From Atribacterota bacterium (GTDB lineage Bacteria; Atribacterota; Phoenicimicrobiia; Phoenicimicrobiales; Stramentimicrobiaceae): DNA of 48,190 bases. The position numbers were made by a program, and so were the translations under genes. Below are positions 1 to 11,937 of this stretch, piece by piece. The stretch covers positions 1 through 48,190 of the forward strand of contig JAQUNC010000014.1 of the NCBI GenBank assembly GCA_028717805.1. Direction: 5' to 3'. The notes beneath the pieces were generated by a model. That model was not told the origin of the DNA. It saw only the letters and a program-made list of their open reading frames with translations, and did not search any database. Each line of letters begins with the position of its first letter. Position 1 is the stretch's first letter.

Positions 1-143
1 CGAAAATAGGAAAGAACCCTCCGTAAATCCTTATCCAATAAGAGTTTTAAAGCTGGAGGTGAAATGTAAAAGCGTATGCTCTGGAAAGCCTTGTAAAGTA
101 TGGGTTTCAGAGTTTTCTGAAAGCATGTAGAAATCATAAGTAT

Positions 144-152
144 AGGAGGTGA
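144..152 (+). promoter_or_regulatory. Distal Shine-Dalgarno-like element (leader of binding-protein gene)
   Basis: AGGAGGTGA is a full-strength match to the anti-Shine-Dalgarno sequence, but it lies about 72 bases upstream of the real start at 224, which has its own AAGGAG at 210-215. The only frame after it is GTG-ATA-GTA-AAA-ATG-stop (155-172). A second copy, GGAGGTGAA, precedes ATG-TAA at 55-69. The same arrangement occurs before the genes at 6219 and 29577. A role as a 5' mRNA stabiliser is inference. Confidence 0.4.
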
Positions 153-223
153 AAGTGATAGTAAAAATGTAGATAAATTGCTTTTAAAAGAAAAATAAAT
201 AATAGATAGAAGGAGAGAAAAAA

Positions 224-1519
224 ATGAAACGTTTTTTGATATTGGCAACAGTTATAATTTTCTTGGTTTGTTTGGCAAGCAGTGGAGTTTTTTGCCAGAG
301 CGGAGAAGTGACAACATTAACATTCTGGACATTCCAGGAGAGTCATAAAAGGTTTTTAGAAGATGCTGTTGAAACCTGGAACAAAGACAATCCGGATAGA
401 CAGCTCAAGCTGGAAGGCACTGTATATCCATATGAAGATATGCATAACAATCTCCTGATTGCCTTACAATCAGGAATAGGAGCTCCCGATCTCGCAGATA
501 TTGAAATAAGTATGTATGCTAATTATCTAAAAGGAACCAAACCTGCCCTAGTATCTTTAAATGATATCATCGAACCCCTGGAAGACAAATTGATTATGGG
601 CAGATTTGAAAGTTATGCCAAAGATGGAATATATTATGGCATTGATTATCATGTTGGAGCAACAGTTATGTATTATAATACCGAAATACTTGATAAGGCA
701 GGGGTCAATGTTGAAGATATTAAAACAATTGCAGATTATGAAGAAGCCGGGAAAAAAGTGGTAGAAGAAACAGGTATACCTTTTACTGTAGTAGAGGTTA
801 CCGAACACTGGACCCTTTATCAGGAAATAATTAAAGCTGGTTCTGATATATTTGGTTCAGACGGAGAGGTTATTCTTGATAGTAAAACAAATATTGATAT
901 CTTACAAACCCTGTCAGATTGGGTAAATGTAGATAAAATTGCAGTTTCCTGTCCGGGTGGATATACACACTCTGAAGAATTCTGGGCTTTTATGAATAAT
1001 GGTGGAGCTGCATCAGTTCAAATGCCATTTTGGTATTTAAACAGATTTACTGATTATATGCCTGATTTGAAAGGGAAAATACTGGTTGCACCTGCACCTG
1101 CCTGGACAGAAGGAGGAACAAGGTCTGCAGGTATGGGCGGAACCGGTACTTCTATTACTAATCAATGCAAACACCAGGAATTAGCAAAAGAATTTTTAGC
1201 TGCTGCAAAATTATCTGAAGAAGGCACTATTAAGACCTATACAGTACTTGGATTTGATCCATTGAGATGGGATGTTTGGGATGCTCCAGAAATGTCCGAG
1301 CCAAATGTATTTACAGATTACTTTGTAAATGGGATTGATCTTTTCGATGTGCTTTTAGAGGTTAAGGATGAAATTAATCCAACTGTAATTACTGATATTT
1401 ATCCAGCCGCAATTAATTTACTTAAATCAGAGGCTTCCTATAGAACAATTGCCCAACAGACTGCAACTCCTGAAGAAGTATTAAAGCAAATTGCGGATGA
1501 ACTACGTGCAATGCAATAA
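224..1519 (+). CDS. ABC transporter sugar-binding protein, family 1
   Basis: Periplasmic solute-binding protein of an oligosaccharide ABC importer (maltose-binding-protein type, family 1). The 431-residue product opens with a signal peptide: Lys/Arg at 2-3, a hydrophobic core to about residue 20, and a cleavage region around SSGVFCQ without a convincing lipobox. The mature part starts with the family's typical beta strand (TTLTFWTF). Length is normal for the family. The ATG has AAGGAG eight bases upstream. Two MalF/MalG-type permeases, a GH43 enzyme and a GH51 arabinofuranosidase follow, so the ligand is probably an arabinose-containing oligosaccharide; this comes from context only. No ATPase gene lies in the operon, so a shared MsmX-like ATPase elsewhere is likely. 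A strong hairpin follows the gene. Confidence 0.88.
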   Translation: MKRFLILATVIIFLVCLASSGVFCQSGEVTTLTFWTFQESHKRFLEDAVETWNKDNPDRQLKLEGTVYPYEDMHNNLLIALQSGIGAPDLADIEISMYANYLKGTKPALVSLNDIIEPLEDKLIMGRFESYAKDGIYYGIDYHVGATVMYYNTEILDKAGVNVEDIKTIADYEEAGKKVVEETGIPFTVVEVTEHWTLYQEIIKAGSDIFGSDGEVILDSKTNIDILQTLSDWVNVDKIAVSCPGGYTHSEEFWAFMNNGGAASVQMPFWYLNRFTDYMPDLKGKILVAPAPAWTEGGTRSAGMGGTGTSITNQCKHQELAKEFLAAAKLSEEGTIKTYTVLGFDPLRWDVWDAPEMSEPNVFTDYFVNGIDLFDVLLEVKDEINPTVITDIYPAAINLLKSEASYRTIAQQTATPEEVLKQIADELRAMQ

Positions 1520-1558
1520 AAAAAGAACAGCTAAATCTCTAATAATTTTGGCTGTTGA

Positions 1559-1598
1559 CTTTTATGTGCAGGGATGTTTACAACCCTGCACATAAAAG
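1559..1598 (+). other. Perfect 15-bp hairpin between binding protein and permease genes
   Basis: Positions 1559-1573 and 1584-1598 are perfect reverse complements around a ten-base loop. No T-run follows (the next bases are GAATTC), so it does not look like an intrinsic terminator. Placed 39 bases after the binding-protein stop and 41 before the permease start, it resembles the stem-loops that protect 3' ends of binding-protein mRNAs and lower downstream expression (as at malE-malF). Equivalent hairpins follow the other three binding-protein genes of this window. Confidence 0.75.
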
Positions 1599-1639
1599 GA
1601 ATTCATGATTTTTCATTCTATGAACGTCTGGTGGTTTAA

Positions 1640-2539
1640 ATGCATATGATTAATAAAACCCATAATACCATAAATTCTTTAACAGTAATTCCTTATATTT
1701 TTGTTTTACCTTTTATAATTACCTTTTTATTATTTTTTTTATATCCAATTATTTCTGCCATAATCATGAGTTTTCAGGATATAGCAGGATTTAGAGATGT
1801 AACCTTCGTCGGATTTAAAAATTACAGGAATTTATTGAATCCTCATTATTACAATGCTTTAAGAGTAAGTTTCACCTATACATTTCTTACAATAGCTATA
1901 TTAATTCCTCTTCCATTAGTTTTGGCAGTATTATTAAATAATAAAAATTTACCGGGACGTAATATCTTCAGGTCAGCATTGTTCATGCCTGCTCTAACTT
2001 CAGTAATAGTAGGTGGTATGTTTTTCAGGTTTGCTTTTGGTACCCAGCCCACTGCATTATTTAATCATATTATTGGCTGGTTTGGATTGGAGCCAGCAGT
2101 TTGGTTGCAGGGAAAATGGACTGGTATGCTGGCAATGGTTGTCTTATGTGTGTGGAGATGGACTGGCGTCAATATAGTATACTTTCTAGCTGGTCTTCAG
2201 GGGATTCCTAACGAATTGTATGAATCAGCAGATATTGATGGAGCAAATGGTTTACAGAAATTTTTTCATATAACTGTACCGTCATTGAAACCAGTTATTA
2301 TTTTTGTCACCACAATCAGTGTATTCGGCGGATTTTCTATGTTTGCAGAAAGTTTTGCTTACTGGACTTCCAGGTCTCCGGGAGATATTGGTTTAACCCT
2401 GGTAGCCTATATCTATCAAACCGGATTTAATTATAATAATTTTGGTTTTGCCTCAGCTATTGGCATTACCTTGCTCGCAATCATTATGACAGTTAATCTT
2501 ATACAGTTAAAGATATTTGGATTTTTTAAAGAGGGCTAG
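1640..2539 (+). CDS. Sugar ABC transporter permease (MalF/UgpA type)
   Basis: Inner-membrane permease of the importer begun by the gene at 224. The 299 residues hold about six hydrophobic segments, the first at about 15-40. The cytoplasmic EAA loop that contacts the ATPase is visible as NELYESADIDGANGLQKFF near residues 192-210, followed by ITVPSLKP. Length fits the one-domain MalF/UgpA/AraP group. The start lacks a strong ribosome-binding site (only GGTGG upstream), which fits lower expression than the binding protein. The next permease starts five bases after its stop. Confidence 0.88.
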   Translation: MHMINKTHNTINSLTVIPYIFVLPFIITFLLFFLYPIISAIIMSFQDIAGFRDVTFVGFKNYRNLLNPHYYNALRVSFTYTFLTIAILIPLPLVLAVLLNNKNLPGRNIFRSALFMPALTSVIVGGMFFRFAFGTQPTALFNHIIGWFGLEPAVWLQGKWTGMLAMVVLCVWRWTGVNIVYFLAGLQGIPNELYESADIDGANGLQKFFHITVPSLKPVIIFVTTISVFGGFSMFAESFAYWTSRSPGDIGLTLVAYIYQTGFNYNNFGFASAIGITLLAIIMTVNLIQLKIFGFFKEG

Positions 2540-2543
2540 AATA

Positions 2544-3401
2544 ATGGAATATAAATATAAGAATAGGACAAAACAAAATAAAACTGGATTTTACCTATCA
2601 TTGGCCGTATTAATTGTTATTTGCTTACTTTATCTGGCTCCGTTTTTTTTCATGTTAATTACTTCATTTAAGCCAGGTCAGGAAATGCTCCGAAAAGGGC
2701 TTACCTTAAAAATAGATTTTGATATCATGACTTTTAATAATTACAGGATATTATTTTTTGAAGATAATAGATATCTAAGCTGGTTTAAAAACAGCCTGAT
2801 TATTGCTGCGATTTACACCTCATTTTCAGTATTTTTTTCATCCTTGGTTGGTTACGGACTTGCTGTTTATAAGTTTCGAGGGAGAAGATTTCTTTTTTTG
2901 CTGGTATTGCTGGTAATGATGATTCCGTTAGAAATATTATTACTTCCGTTATATAGATTGATGATTGAATTGAAACTAATGAATACCTATCTGGGTGTTG
3001 TTTTACCATTTGCAGTTTCACCATTTGCAGTTTTCTTTTTCAGGCAGTATGCCATGGGAATTCCAAGAGATTTAATAGAGGCTGCTCGGGTTGACGGCTG
3101 TGGTGAATTCAGGATATTTTTTAAAATTGTTGTTCCATTAATGAAACCAGCTTTCGGTGCAATGACTATACTAATGGCTTTAACAAGCTGGAATACTTTT
3201 GTATGGCCTTTGGTTGTATTAAGATCATCTGATAAACTGACTTTACCGATTGGTCTTATGTCGCTTCTTACTCCCTATGGAAATTCTTATGATATGATTA
3301 TGCCCGGGGCAGTTATTTCGGTAATCCCAGTTGCTGCGCTCTTTTTTATGAATCAAAAGGCATTTATTGAAGGTTTAACAGCCGGGGGAGTTAAACAGTA
3401 A
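2544..3401 (+). CDS. Sugar ABC transporter permease (MalG/UgpE type)
   Basis: Second permease of the oligosaccharide importer. I use ATG 2544 (MEYKYKN), five bases after the upstream stop and behind GAGGG. An in-frame ATG at 2517 lies inside the previous gene and has no ribosome-binding site. About six membrane segments are seen. The EAA loop reads DLIEAARVDGCGEFRIFF followed by KIVVPLMKP, and the C-terminus FIEGLTAGGVKQ is the classic MalG-family ending. It should heterodimerise with the product of 1640-2539. No ATPase gene follows; the operon continues into glycosidases after about 60 bases. Confidence 0.88.
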   Translation: MEYKYKNRTKQNKTGFYLSLAVLIVICLLYLAPFFFMLITSFKPGQEMLRKGLTLKIDFDIMTFNNYRILFFEDNRYLSWFKNSLIIAAIYTSFSVFFSSLVGYGLAVYKFRGRRFLFLLVLLVMMIPLEILLLPLYRLMIELKLMNTYLGVVLPFAVSPFAVFFFRQYAMGIPRDLIEAARVDGCGEFRIFFKIVVPLMKPAFGAMTILMALTSWNTFVWPLVVLRSSDKLTLPIGLMSLLTPYGNSYDMIMPGAVISVIPVAALFFMNQKAFIEGLTAGGVKQ

Positions 3402-3463
3402 TTATATGGTATGTTCTCTCTCAAGATAGGTATAATTATAATGATTATAATAATTTATCTAAT

Positions 3464-6077
<2,614 letters not shown>

Positions 6078-6123
6078 TTTAATCAGAAAATATCTGTTCA
6101 AGATGTGGGTAATTTTACTGGGA

Positions 6124-6133
6124 AAGGAGGTGA
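6124..6133 (+). promoter_or_regulatory. Distal Shine-Dalgarno-like element (leader of pentose-binding protein)
   Basis: AAGGAGGTGA lies about 86 bases upstream of ATG 6219, which has its own AAGGAG at 6207-6212. The element is preceded by GG, so the stretch reads GGAAAGGAGGTGA, close to the SD-like 5' stabilisers (STAB-SD) known from Firmicutes. No convincing gene starts at the right distance behind it. Confidence 0.4.
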
Positions 6134-6218
6134 AAAGCATATTTAATAGAGTACTTGTCAAAGTAAGATACAAAATTGTTTTATTGCAAAAAATATTTTA
6201 TATAAGAAGGAGAGAAAA

Positions 6219-7214
6219 ATGTTAAGGAAAATTTACTTTTTAGTATTATTGGTGTTGGTTAGTGTAGTTTTTTTAAACTTGCCTGTAATAGCACAGCAAA
6301 ATGAGGGACCTATTGTAATTTACTTCTTTCCGGGTGGTTCCCCAGGATGCACCTTTGGCACTGTTGTTTACAACGGGGCGGTAGCAGCTGCTGAAATATT
6401 AGGGGATAAGGTGGAAATAAGATATGTGTGGTCTGACTGGAGTCCAGAAAAGATGGTAGACCAATTTCAGCAGGCTGTTGCAGCTAATCCTGATGGGATT
6501 GCTATTATGGGACATCCTGGAGATGAAGCCTATCGACCATTTGTGGAAGAAGCACGGAAGCAGGGAATTATTGTTACCAGCCAGAATACTACCTTACCTG
6601 AACTAGAAAAAGCCTATGCTGCAAATGGATTTGGATATGTAGGTCAGGAACTTTATGAATCTGGATATACTCTCGGTACAGGCACCATTCCAAGGGCTGG
6701 CTTAAAAGAAGGGGATAGGGCACTTGTTTGGGGGTTATTATCACAACCAACCAGAGGGTTGAGGACCAAAGGTGTTATTGATGCTTTCGAAGAGATTGGA
6801 GTGAAGGTTGATTATATAGAAATCTCAGCTGAGGTGGATAAAGATGCTGCTACTGGTATACCAGTAATTGCCGGTTATTTACAGGCTAATCCCGATTGTA
6901 AAGTAGTGGTAACTGACCATGGCAATTTAACCTCTTCACAACGGGTTTATTTTGAGACAGCCGGCTTAAGCCCTGATGATATTTTTGGAGCTGGCTTCGA
7001 CTTATCTGCGCCAGTGGTAGAAAGCATAAAAACCGGTTATACTGATTTAGTATTAGATCAACAACCATTCTTACAGGGTTTTCTACCAGTTATGCAAATC
7101 TATTTAACTAAGATGTATGGCTTCTCAGGACTACATATTGATACTGGTGGTGGCCTAATCAGTAAGGACAACATTGATATAGTAGCTCCATTAGCTGAAA
7201 AGGGAATAAGATAA
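6219..7214 (+). CDS. ABC transporter pentose-binding protein (Peripla_BP_4 type)
   Basis: Periplasmic binding protein of a ribose/xylose/AI-2-type sugar importer. The 331-residue product has a signal peptide (hydrophobic 5-22, cleavage near VIAQQ) and then the two-lobed periplasmic-binding/LacI-like fold: PIVIYFFPGGSPGCTFGTVV at the first strand, DGIAIMGHPGD in the first lobe and VTDHGNLTSSQRV in the second. ATG 6219 has AAGGAG six bases upstream. The ATPase and permease of the same family follow, after a strong hairpin. Because the downstream genes encode AraR, AraD and sugar isomerase and kinase, L-arabinose or a related pentose is the likely ligand (inference). Confidence 0.85.
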   Translation: MLRKIYFLVLLVLVSVVFLNLPVIAQQNEGPIVIYFFPGGSPGCTFGTVVYNGAVAAAEILGDKVEIRYVWSDWSPEKMVDQFQQAVAANPDGIAIMGHPGDEAYRPFVEEARKQGIIVTSQNTTLPELEKAYAANGFGYVGQELYESGYTLGTGTIPRAGLKEGDRALVWGLLSQPTRGLRTKGVIDAFEEIGVKVDYIEISAEVDKDAATGIPVIAGYLQANPDCKVVVTDHGNLTSSQRVYFETAGLSPDDIFGAGFDLSAPVVESIKTGYTDLVLDQQPFLQGFLPVMQIYLTKMYGFSGLHIDTGGGLISKDNIDIVAPLAEKGIR

Positions 7215-7227
7215 CTAATTTAGATAA

Positions 7228-7264
7228 TATCTTGCAGGAAGATCTTCCATCTTCCTGCAAGATA
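7228..7264 (+). other. Perfect 16-bp hairpin between binding protein and ATPase genes
   Basis: Arms 7228-7243 and 7249-7264 are perfect complements around the five-base loop CTTCC. No T-run follows (ACAAATAGG), so termination is unlikely. It shares placement but no sequence with the hairpins at 1559, 26691 and 30722. Confidence 0.75.
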
Positions 7265-7310
7265 ACAAATAGGATAACTCTATCTGGTCAAAGGAAGGAG
7301 TGGCAAGCAA

Positions 7311-8093
7311 ATGGAAAAATTACTTGAAATGAAAAATATTTATAAATCTTTTGATGGAGTTGTTGCTCTAAAAGGTATTGATTTTGAGGTTGGCTATAAT
7401 GAAGTAGTAGGTCTTTTGGGGGACAATGGTGCAGGAAAATCAACCTTAATTAAAATTATTTCTGGAGTACACTCTTTTGATAAAGGTGAGATGTATATTA
7501 AAGGAGTAAAAATTAATTCCAGAAGGTATTCTGTGAAAATTGCTCATAGTCTGGGTGTGGAGACTGTATATCAGGAAAAAGCGTTAGCTGAAAAACAGAC
7601 CTTATGGAGAAATATTTTTATTGGCAGGCAAATTACCAATAAATTAGGCTTTATTGATATAAGAAAAGAAAAGGAAGAGACAAATAAAATAATGCGTGTT
7701 TTTATGGGTTTTAGAGGTATAGGAGCTGATGCTGATTCAGCTATAAGAACTTTATCTGGTGGTGAAAGAGAAGGAGTTGCAATCTCCAGAGCAATGTACT
7801 TTGAGGCAGATCTTGTTATTCTTGATGAACCAACTATGGCTTTATCATTGCAAGAAGTAAACAAAGTCCTGAAGTTTATTCAGGATATAAAGAATAAAGG
7901 AAAATCCTGTATTTATATATCTCATAATATTGCCAATATTTATCCTGTTTCAGACCGCTTTGTGTTAATTGATAGGGGGAAAATTGTTGGTACTTATCAA
8001 CGTAAAGAAATATCTTTACACGAATTGAGTGAGGAAATGATTAGACATACTGAACAGGGTAAACCAGTCAGCCAGAGTGGAAGGAAATTGTAA
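7311..8093 (+). CDS. Sugar ABC transporter ATPase, single cassette (FrcA-like)
   Basis: Nucleotide-binding subunit of the pentose importer. All ABC motifs are present: Walker A GDNGAGKST at 37-45, signature LSGGE at 149-153, Walker B LVILDE at 169-174 and the switch His206 in YISHN. With 260 residues it carries one cassette, whereas RbsA, AraG, XylG and MglA carry two in tandem; it resembles the single-cassette FrcA group and must act as a homodimer. The stretch after Walker B reads PTMALSLQEV, a slightly unusual D-loop region. GGAAGGAG precedes the ATG. The permease starts two bases after its stop. Confidence 0.88.
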   Translation: MEKLLEMKNIYKSFDGVVALKGIDFEVGYNEVVGLLGDNGAGKSTLIKIISGVHSFDKGEMYIKGVKINSRRYSVKIAHSLGVETVYQEKALAEKQTLWRNIFIGRQITNKLGFIDIRKEKEETNKIMRVFMGFRGIGADADSAIRTLSGGEREGVAISRAMYFEADLVILDEPTMALSLQEVNKVLKFIQDIKNKGKSCIYISHNIANIYPVSDRFVLIDRGKIVGTYQRKEISLHELSEEMIRHTEQGKPVSQSGRKL

Positions 8094-8094
8094 G

Positions 8095-9072
8095 ATGAAC
8101 AATTTAGATAATAATTCCGAAACAAAAGGTACTACCAGGTATAAGTCACAGATAGCTTTAATAATAATGGCTATCAGTATTTTTGGTTTATTTATGATTA
8201 CCAGTCCCGAGGTTTTCTTAAAAGGTAGGATATATCAGGCTTTCTTATCTACAGTTCCCATAATGGGTTTTATGGCTCTTGGCTTAACATTTGTTCTGGC
8301 TATGGGTGAGATTGACCTCTCCTTTCCTTCTGTCATGGCTCTTTCCGGATATATTTTTGCTGTCACATTTGAGGCTACTAATAGTGTTATTTTAGGCTTT
8401 CTAGTTGGTCTTTTATCAGGAGCAATAGTAGGATTTATTAATGGTTCATTAGTTACCTTGATAGGCATTCCTTCTATTGTAGCTACCCTGGGAATGCAGT
8501 TTTTAATTAGAGGTTTTAGTAATATCATCTCTAGTGGTTTAGCTAAAAGAGTTTCTCTGGATACTACTTTTTCCTATAAAATATTTGCAGAGAGGTTATG
8601 GGTTATACCAGTCCAGGCAATCTGGTTTTTGGGATTAGCAGTGTTTTTCTATTTTTTGCTTTTAAGGCATAAATTTGGTGAACAGGCATTATTTATAGGA
8701 GATAACCAGGAAGCTGCCAGGATGATGGGAGTAAATGTTAACAGAATGAAGACCATGGTATTTATCTTAATGTCAGTTGTGGCCTCATTTGCCGGAATAG
8801 TCAGCTGTTATCGGATGAGAACCTGGTGGCCTACCCTCGGAGAAGGATACTTAATGATGGTAATGGCTGCTGTTTTTGTTGGCGGTACTTCTATGTTTGG
8901 CGGTGAAGCAAGTATTGAGGGTACTTTTATTGGGGCTTTTATTATTGGTTCACTGGAAGCAGGAATTGTTGCGGCAGGACTGTCTGGTTTCTGGACACAA
9001 TTTGTTTGCGGTATTTTAATTATAGTATCAATTATTATTCATACCCTGTCAAAGAGGAGAAAAGGGAGTTAA
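8095..9072 (+). CDS. Sugar ABC transporter permease (RbsC/AraH family)
   Basis: Membrane subunit of the pentose importer, BPD_transp_2 family, about 325 residues with eight to ten hydrophobic segments. The signature PFAM block FVLAMGEIDLSFPSVMALSG is seen near residues 65-85, and the cytoplasmic loop GDNQEAARMMGVNVNRMK near 200-217 is typical of RbsC/XylH-type permeases. I use ATG 8095, one base after the ATPase stop; an in-frame GTG at 8077 would overlap the ATPase gene. The C-terminus ends in basic residues KRRKGS on the cytoplasmic side. It is co-transcribed with the two genes upstream. Confidence 0.88.
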   Translation: MNNLDNNSETKGTTRYKSQIALIIMAISIFGLFMITSPEVFLKGRIYQAFLSTVPIMGFMALGLTFVLAMGEIDLSFPSVMALSGYIFAVTFEATNSVILGFLVGLLSGAIVGFINGSLVTLIGIPSIVATLGMQFLIRGFSNIISSGLAKRVSLDTTFSYKIFAERLWVIPVQAIWFLGLAVFFYFLLLRHKFGEQALFIGDNQEAARMMGVNVNRMKTMVFILMSVVASFAGIVSCYRMRTWWPTLGEGYLMMVMAAVFVGGTSMFGGEASIEGTFIGAFIIGSLEAGIVAAGLSGFWTQFVCGILIIVSIIIHTLSKRRKGS

Positions 9073-9130
9073 AGGGTATTGTGGTTTTGATAATTTATTT
9101 TTTCAGATGAATTTACTCTAAAGTGTAAAC

Positions 9131-9146
9131 AGTATTCGAAAATACT
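9131..9146. promoter_or_regulatory. Inverted repeat upstream of the isomerase gene (candidate operator)
   Basis: AGTATT and AATACT flank a four-base centre, giving a symmetric 16-base site 30 bases before the isomerase start. It may be a repressor site for the AraR encoded downstream, but it does not match the Bacillus AraR consensus, so this is weak. Confidence 0.25.
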
Positions 9147-9175
9147 ATAAATAAAATATATTAAGGAGGACGATA

Positions 9176-10657
9176 ATGGTTAATTTTTCGGAAGTAAAAT
9201 TAGCGATAGTTGCAGTAAGTCGTGATTGTTTCCCCGTTGAACTCAGTCGTAATAGAAAAAATATGCTCCTAAAAGCATGCCAAAATAAAAATATAAGTAT
9301 TACCGGTATTGAAAAAGTGGTAGAGAATGAAAGGGATGTACTGGCTGTTTTAACTGAATTAAAAGAGAAAAATATTAATGCATTGGTAATTTATCTTGGC
9401 AATTTCGGACCTGAGGGGACAGAAACAATTCTGGCTCAGAAATTTGCAGAGCCTGTTATGTATGTTGCAGCAGCAGAAGAGACTGGAGAAAATTTGATCG
9501 GAGGTCGTGGTGATGCCTTTTGTGGTATGTTAAGCGCCTCTTACAATATGGGACTCAGGGAAATATATCCATATGTTCCTGAGTATCCTGTTGGTATAGC
9601 CAGTGATGTTGCTGATATGATTTTAGACTTTGAAAATATTGCTCGAATAATCCTTAGCCTGAAAAAACTAAAAATAATTAGCTTTGGTCCCAGGCCTTAT
9701 GACTTTTTAGCTTGTAATGCACCCATAAAACCTCTCTATAAGTTAGGAATAGAGGTAATGGAAAATTCGGAATTAGATCTTTTTGAGGCTTTTAATAAAC
9801 ACAAAGATGATTCCAGGATACCTGCAATTGTTCAGGAAATGGAAGAGGAATTAAATAAAGGGAGTAAATATCCCGAATTGCTTTTTAAATTAGCACAGTA
9901 TGAACTTACTTTAAAAGATTGGCTGGAGCATAATATTGGTGCATCTAAATTTGTGGCATTTGCCAATAAGTGCTGGCCAGCTTTCCAGACCCAATTTGGA
10001 TTCGTGCCCTGTTTTGTTAATTCTCGGTTTGCTTACAGAGGAATACCAATAGCTTGTGAGACTGATATATATGGTGCCTTAAGTGAATATATCATTACCG
10101 TTGCTACTAAGTTACCACCAGCTTTATTAGATATAAATAATACTGTACCTAAAGATATTTATGAAGAAAATAAGGATCAAGTAAAAGACTACAGATTAAA
10201 TGATTTATTTATGGGATTTCACTGTGGCAACACTCCTTCTTGTTTTTTAAAGGATGCTGAATTAAAATATCAATTAATAATGCACAGGTTACTGGAGAAG
10301 GATAAAGAGCCTGATATAACCAGGGGGACTCTGGAAGGAACAATAAGACCGGGAGAAATTACTCTCTTTAGATTACAGGGGACTGCCAGTTGTGAACTAA
10401 AAAGTTACCTAGCTGAAGGAGAAGTTTTGGACATAAATCCAAAATCTTTTGGCAGCATTGCTGTATTTGCGGTAAAAGAGATGGCTAGATTTTATCGGCA
10501 TGTACTTATTGAAAAAAGATTTCCTCATCATACTGCAGTAGCGTTCAAGCACACTGGTAAAATTTTATTTGAAGCTATGAAGATATTGCAAATCGAGGAT
10601 ATTTCTTATAATCAGCCCGAATCTCTACTTTATAAAAAAGAAAATCCATTTAGATAA
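9176..10657 (+). CDS. L-fucose/L-arabinose isomerase family protein
   Basis: Predicted aldose-ketose isomerase of the L-fucose isomerase superfamily, 493 residues, cytoplasmic. The N-terminal Rossmann-like part begins VKLAIVAVSRDCFPVELS. The central GIPIACETDIYGALSEYI (near 287-304) contains Glu and Asp candidates for the divalent metal site. The C-terminal part, with FHCGNTPSCFL and GTASCELKSYLAEGEVLD, matches the barrel-like C-terminal domain. AAGGAGG precedes the ATG. It lies between a pentose importer and araR-araD-kinase, with no classical AraA in the window, so it probably converts L-arabinose to L-ribulose. A fucose or D-arabinose isomerase role remains possible. Confidence 0.7.
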   Translation: MVNFSEVKLAIVAVSRDCFPVELSRNRKNMLLKACQNKNISITGIEKVVENERDVLAVLTELKEKNINALVIYLGNFGPEGTETILAQKFAEPVMYVAAAEETGENLIGGRGDAFCGMLSASYNMGLREIYPYVPEYPVGIASDVADMILDFENIARIILSLKKLKIISFGPRPYDFLACNAPIKPLYKLGIEVMENSELDLFEAFNKHKDDSRIPAIVQEMEEELNKGSKYPELLFKLAQYELTLKDWLEHNIGASKFVAFANKCWPAFQTQFGFVPCFVNSRFAYRGIPIACETDIYGALSEYIITVATKLPPALLDINNTVPKDIYEENKDQVKDYRLNDLFMGFHCGNTPSCFLKDAELKYQLIMHRLLEKDKEPDITRGTLEGTIRPGEITLFRLQGTASCELKSYLAEGEVLDINPKSFGSIAVFAVKEMARFYRHVLIEKRFPHHTAVAFKHTGKILFEAMKILQIEDISYNQPESLLYKKENPFR

Positions 10658-10721
10658 ATATGCTATGAAGGTACTGTTTAGGCCAACCTTAATCCGTATT
10701 GAGTAGTGGAGTAGTACACTT

Positions 10722-11825
10722 ATGGAGAAAAATGATCAATTTATACCAAAATATTATCAACTAAAAGAATATCTAAAGGATATGATTCAAAGTGGAGGTG
10801 TTTTACCCAAACAAAAATTACCTTCCGAAAGTGAACTTATCCGGCAATTTAAGATAAGCAGGCACACTGTACGCCATGCTTTTAGTGAACTGGAGAATGA
10901 AGGATTGATATATAAAGAACAGGGTAAAGGTACTTTTTGTGCTTATCGGGGGAGCAAGAAAGAGAGAAGAATAGCGGTGTTAACCACCTATATTTCCAAT
11001 TATATTTTTCCATATATCATCAGGGGTATTGAAGAAATCCTATGTGAATCAGGGTTTTCCTTCAGTATAGCCAGTACAGGTAATGATAAACAAAGAGAAG
11101 AAGAATGCATGAAGAGATTATTGGAACAGGATATCTCAGGATTGATTGTGGAACCAACGAAAAGTGCTAGACCTAATTTAAATTTGAAGTACTTCCAGGA
11201 GCTGGAGCGACGTGGTGTACCATACATCTTTCTGCATGCAACTTACCCTGACCTTGATTCTGCTTATATAATAATGGATGATGAAAAAGGCGGTTATCTT
11301 GCTACTAAATATTTATTAGAATTAGGCCATAGGAATATTGCCGGTATATTTCTCTCTGATGATTTACAGGGAGTAAGAAGACAGACGGGATTTCTATCTG
11401 CCCTAAAGGAATATAGTATTTCTATTAATAATGAGTATTTAGGTAACTATAATACTGAACAATTGTTTTCTTATCCCTTCCACTTTTCCATGGACTTATT
11501 GCGAAAAAAGAACTGTCCTACCGCTATCGTATGCTATAATGATCAGATAACTATTCAGGTTATTGAAGCTATACGCCGTAGTAACCTGAAAATACCTGTC
11601 GATATTTCGGTAGTGGGATATGACAATTCAAATTTGGCGATAGCAACTGAAGTTAAATTAACCACCATAAACCACCCAAAAGATGAGATGGGTAAACGAG
11701 TTGCACGTATGATTGTAGATATGATTGAAGGCAAAGAGGATAAACCAGCATTTATCTATCAGCCTGAACTTATTATCAGAAGTTCATGTGCGTCGGTTTC
11801 ACAAGAGCTAAGCAGAACTAAATAA
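10722..11825 (+). CDS. araR: Arabinose-responsive transcriptional repressor AraR
   Basis: DNA-binding regulator with the hybrid architecture of Bacillus AraR: an N-terminal GntR-type winged helix (residues 1-75, with KLPSESELIRQFKISRHTVR as the recognition region and GTFCAY as the wing end), then a LacI/GalR-type sugar-binding domain (about 80-360). The start of the second domain, RRIAVLTTYISNYIFPYIIR, and GLIVEPTKSA are very close to what I recall of B. subtilis AraR; SVVGYDNSNLA and a C-terminal PELIIRSS also match. L-arabinose should be the inducer. It sits inside the arabinose gene set, on the same strand, and probably controls it and the glycosidase operon. Confidence 0.9.
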   Translation: MEKNDQFIPKYYQLKEYLKDMIQSGGVLPKQKLPSESELIRQFKISRHTVRHAFSELENEGLIYKEQGKGTFCAYRGSKKERRIAVLTTYISNYIFPYIIRGIEEILCESGFSFSIASTGNDKQREEECMKRLLEQDISGLIVEPTKSARPNLNLKYFQELERRGVPYIFLHATYPDLDSAYIIMDDEKGGYLATKYLLELGHRNIAGIFLSDDLQGVRRQTGFLSALKEYSISINNEYLGNYNTEQLFSYPFHFSMDLLRKKNCPTAIVCYNDQITIQVIEAIRRSNLKIPVDISVVGYDNSNLAIATEVKLTTINHPKDEMGKRVARMIVDMIEGKEDKPAFIYQPELIIRSSCASVSQELSRTK

Positions 11826-11937
11826 ATTAAATTGAAGAGAATTGCACATATGTAATTTCTAATCCGGAGTAATTCAAAATAGAAATTTTATTGGAAAAAA
11901 GAATAATTTATATGCTGGGGAGGGAGATGAATAAAAC

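Noticed and set aside
11841-11858. Imperfect palindrome AATTGCACATATGTAATT upstream of araD as an AraR operator
   Set aside because: Only about six of eight half-site positions are symmetric, and it does not fit the Bacillus AraR consensus or a second site in the window.
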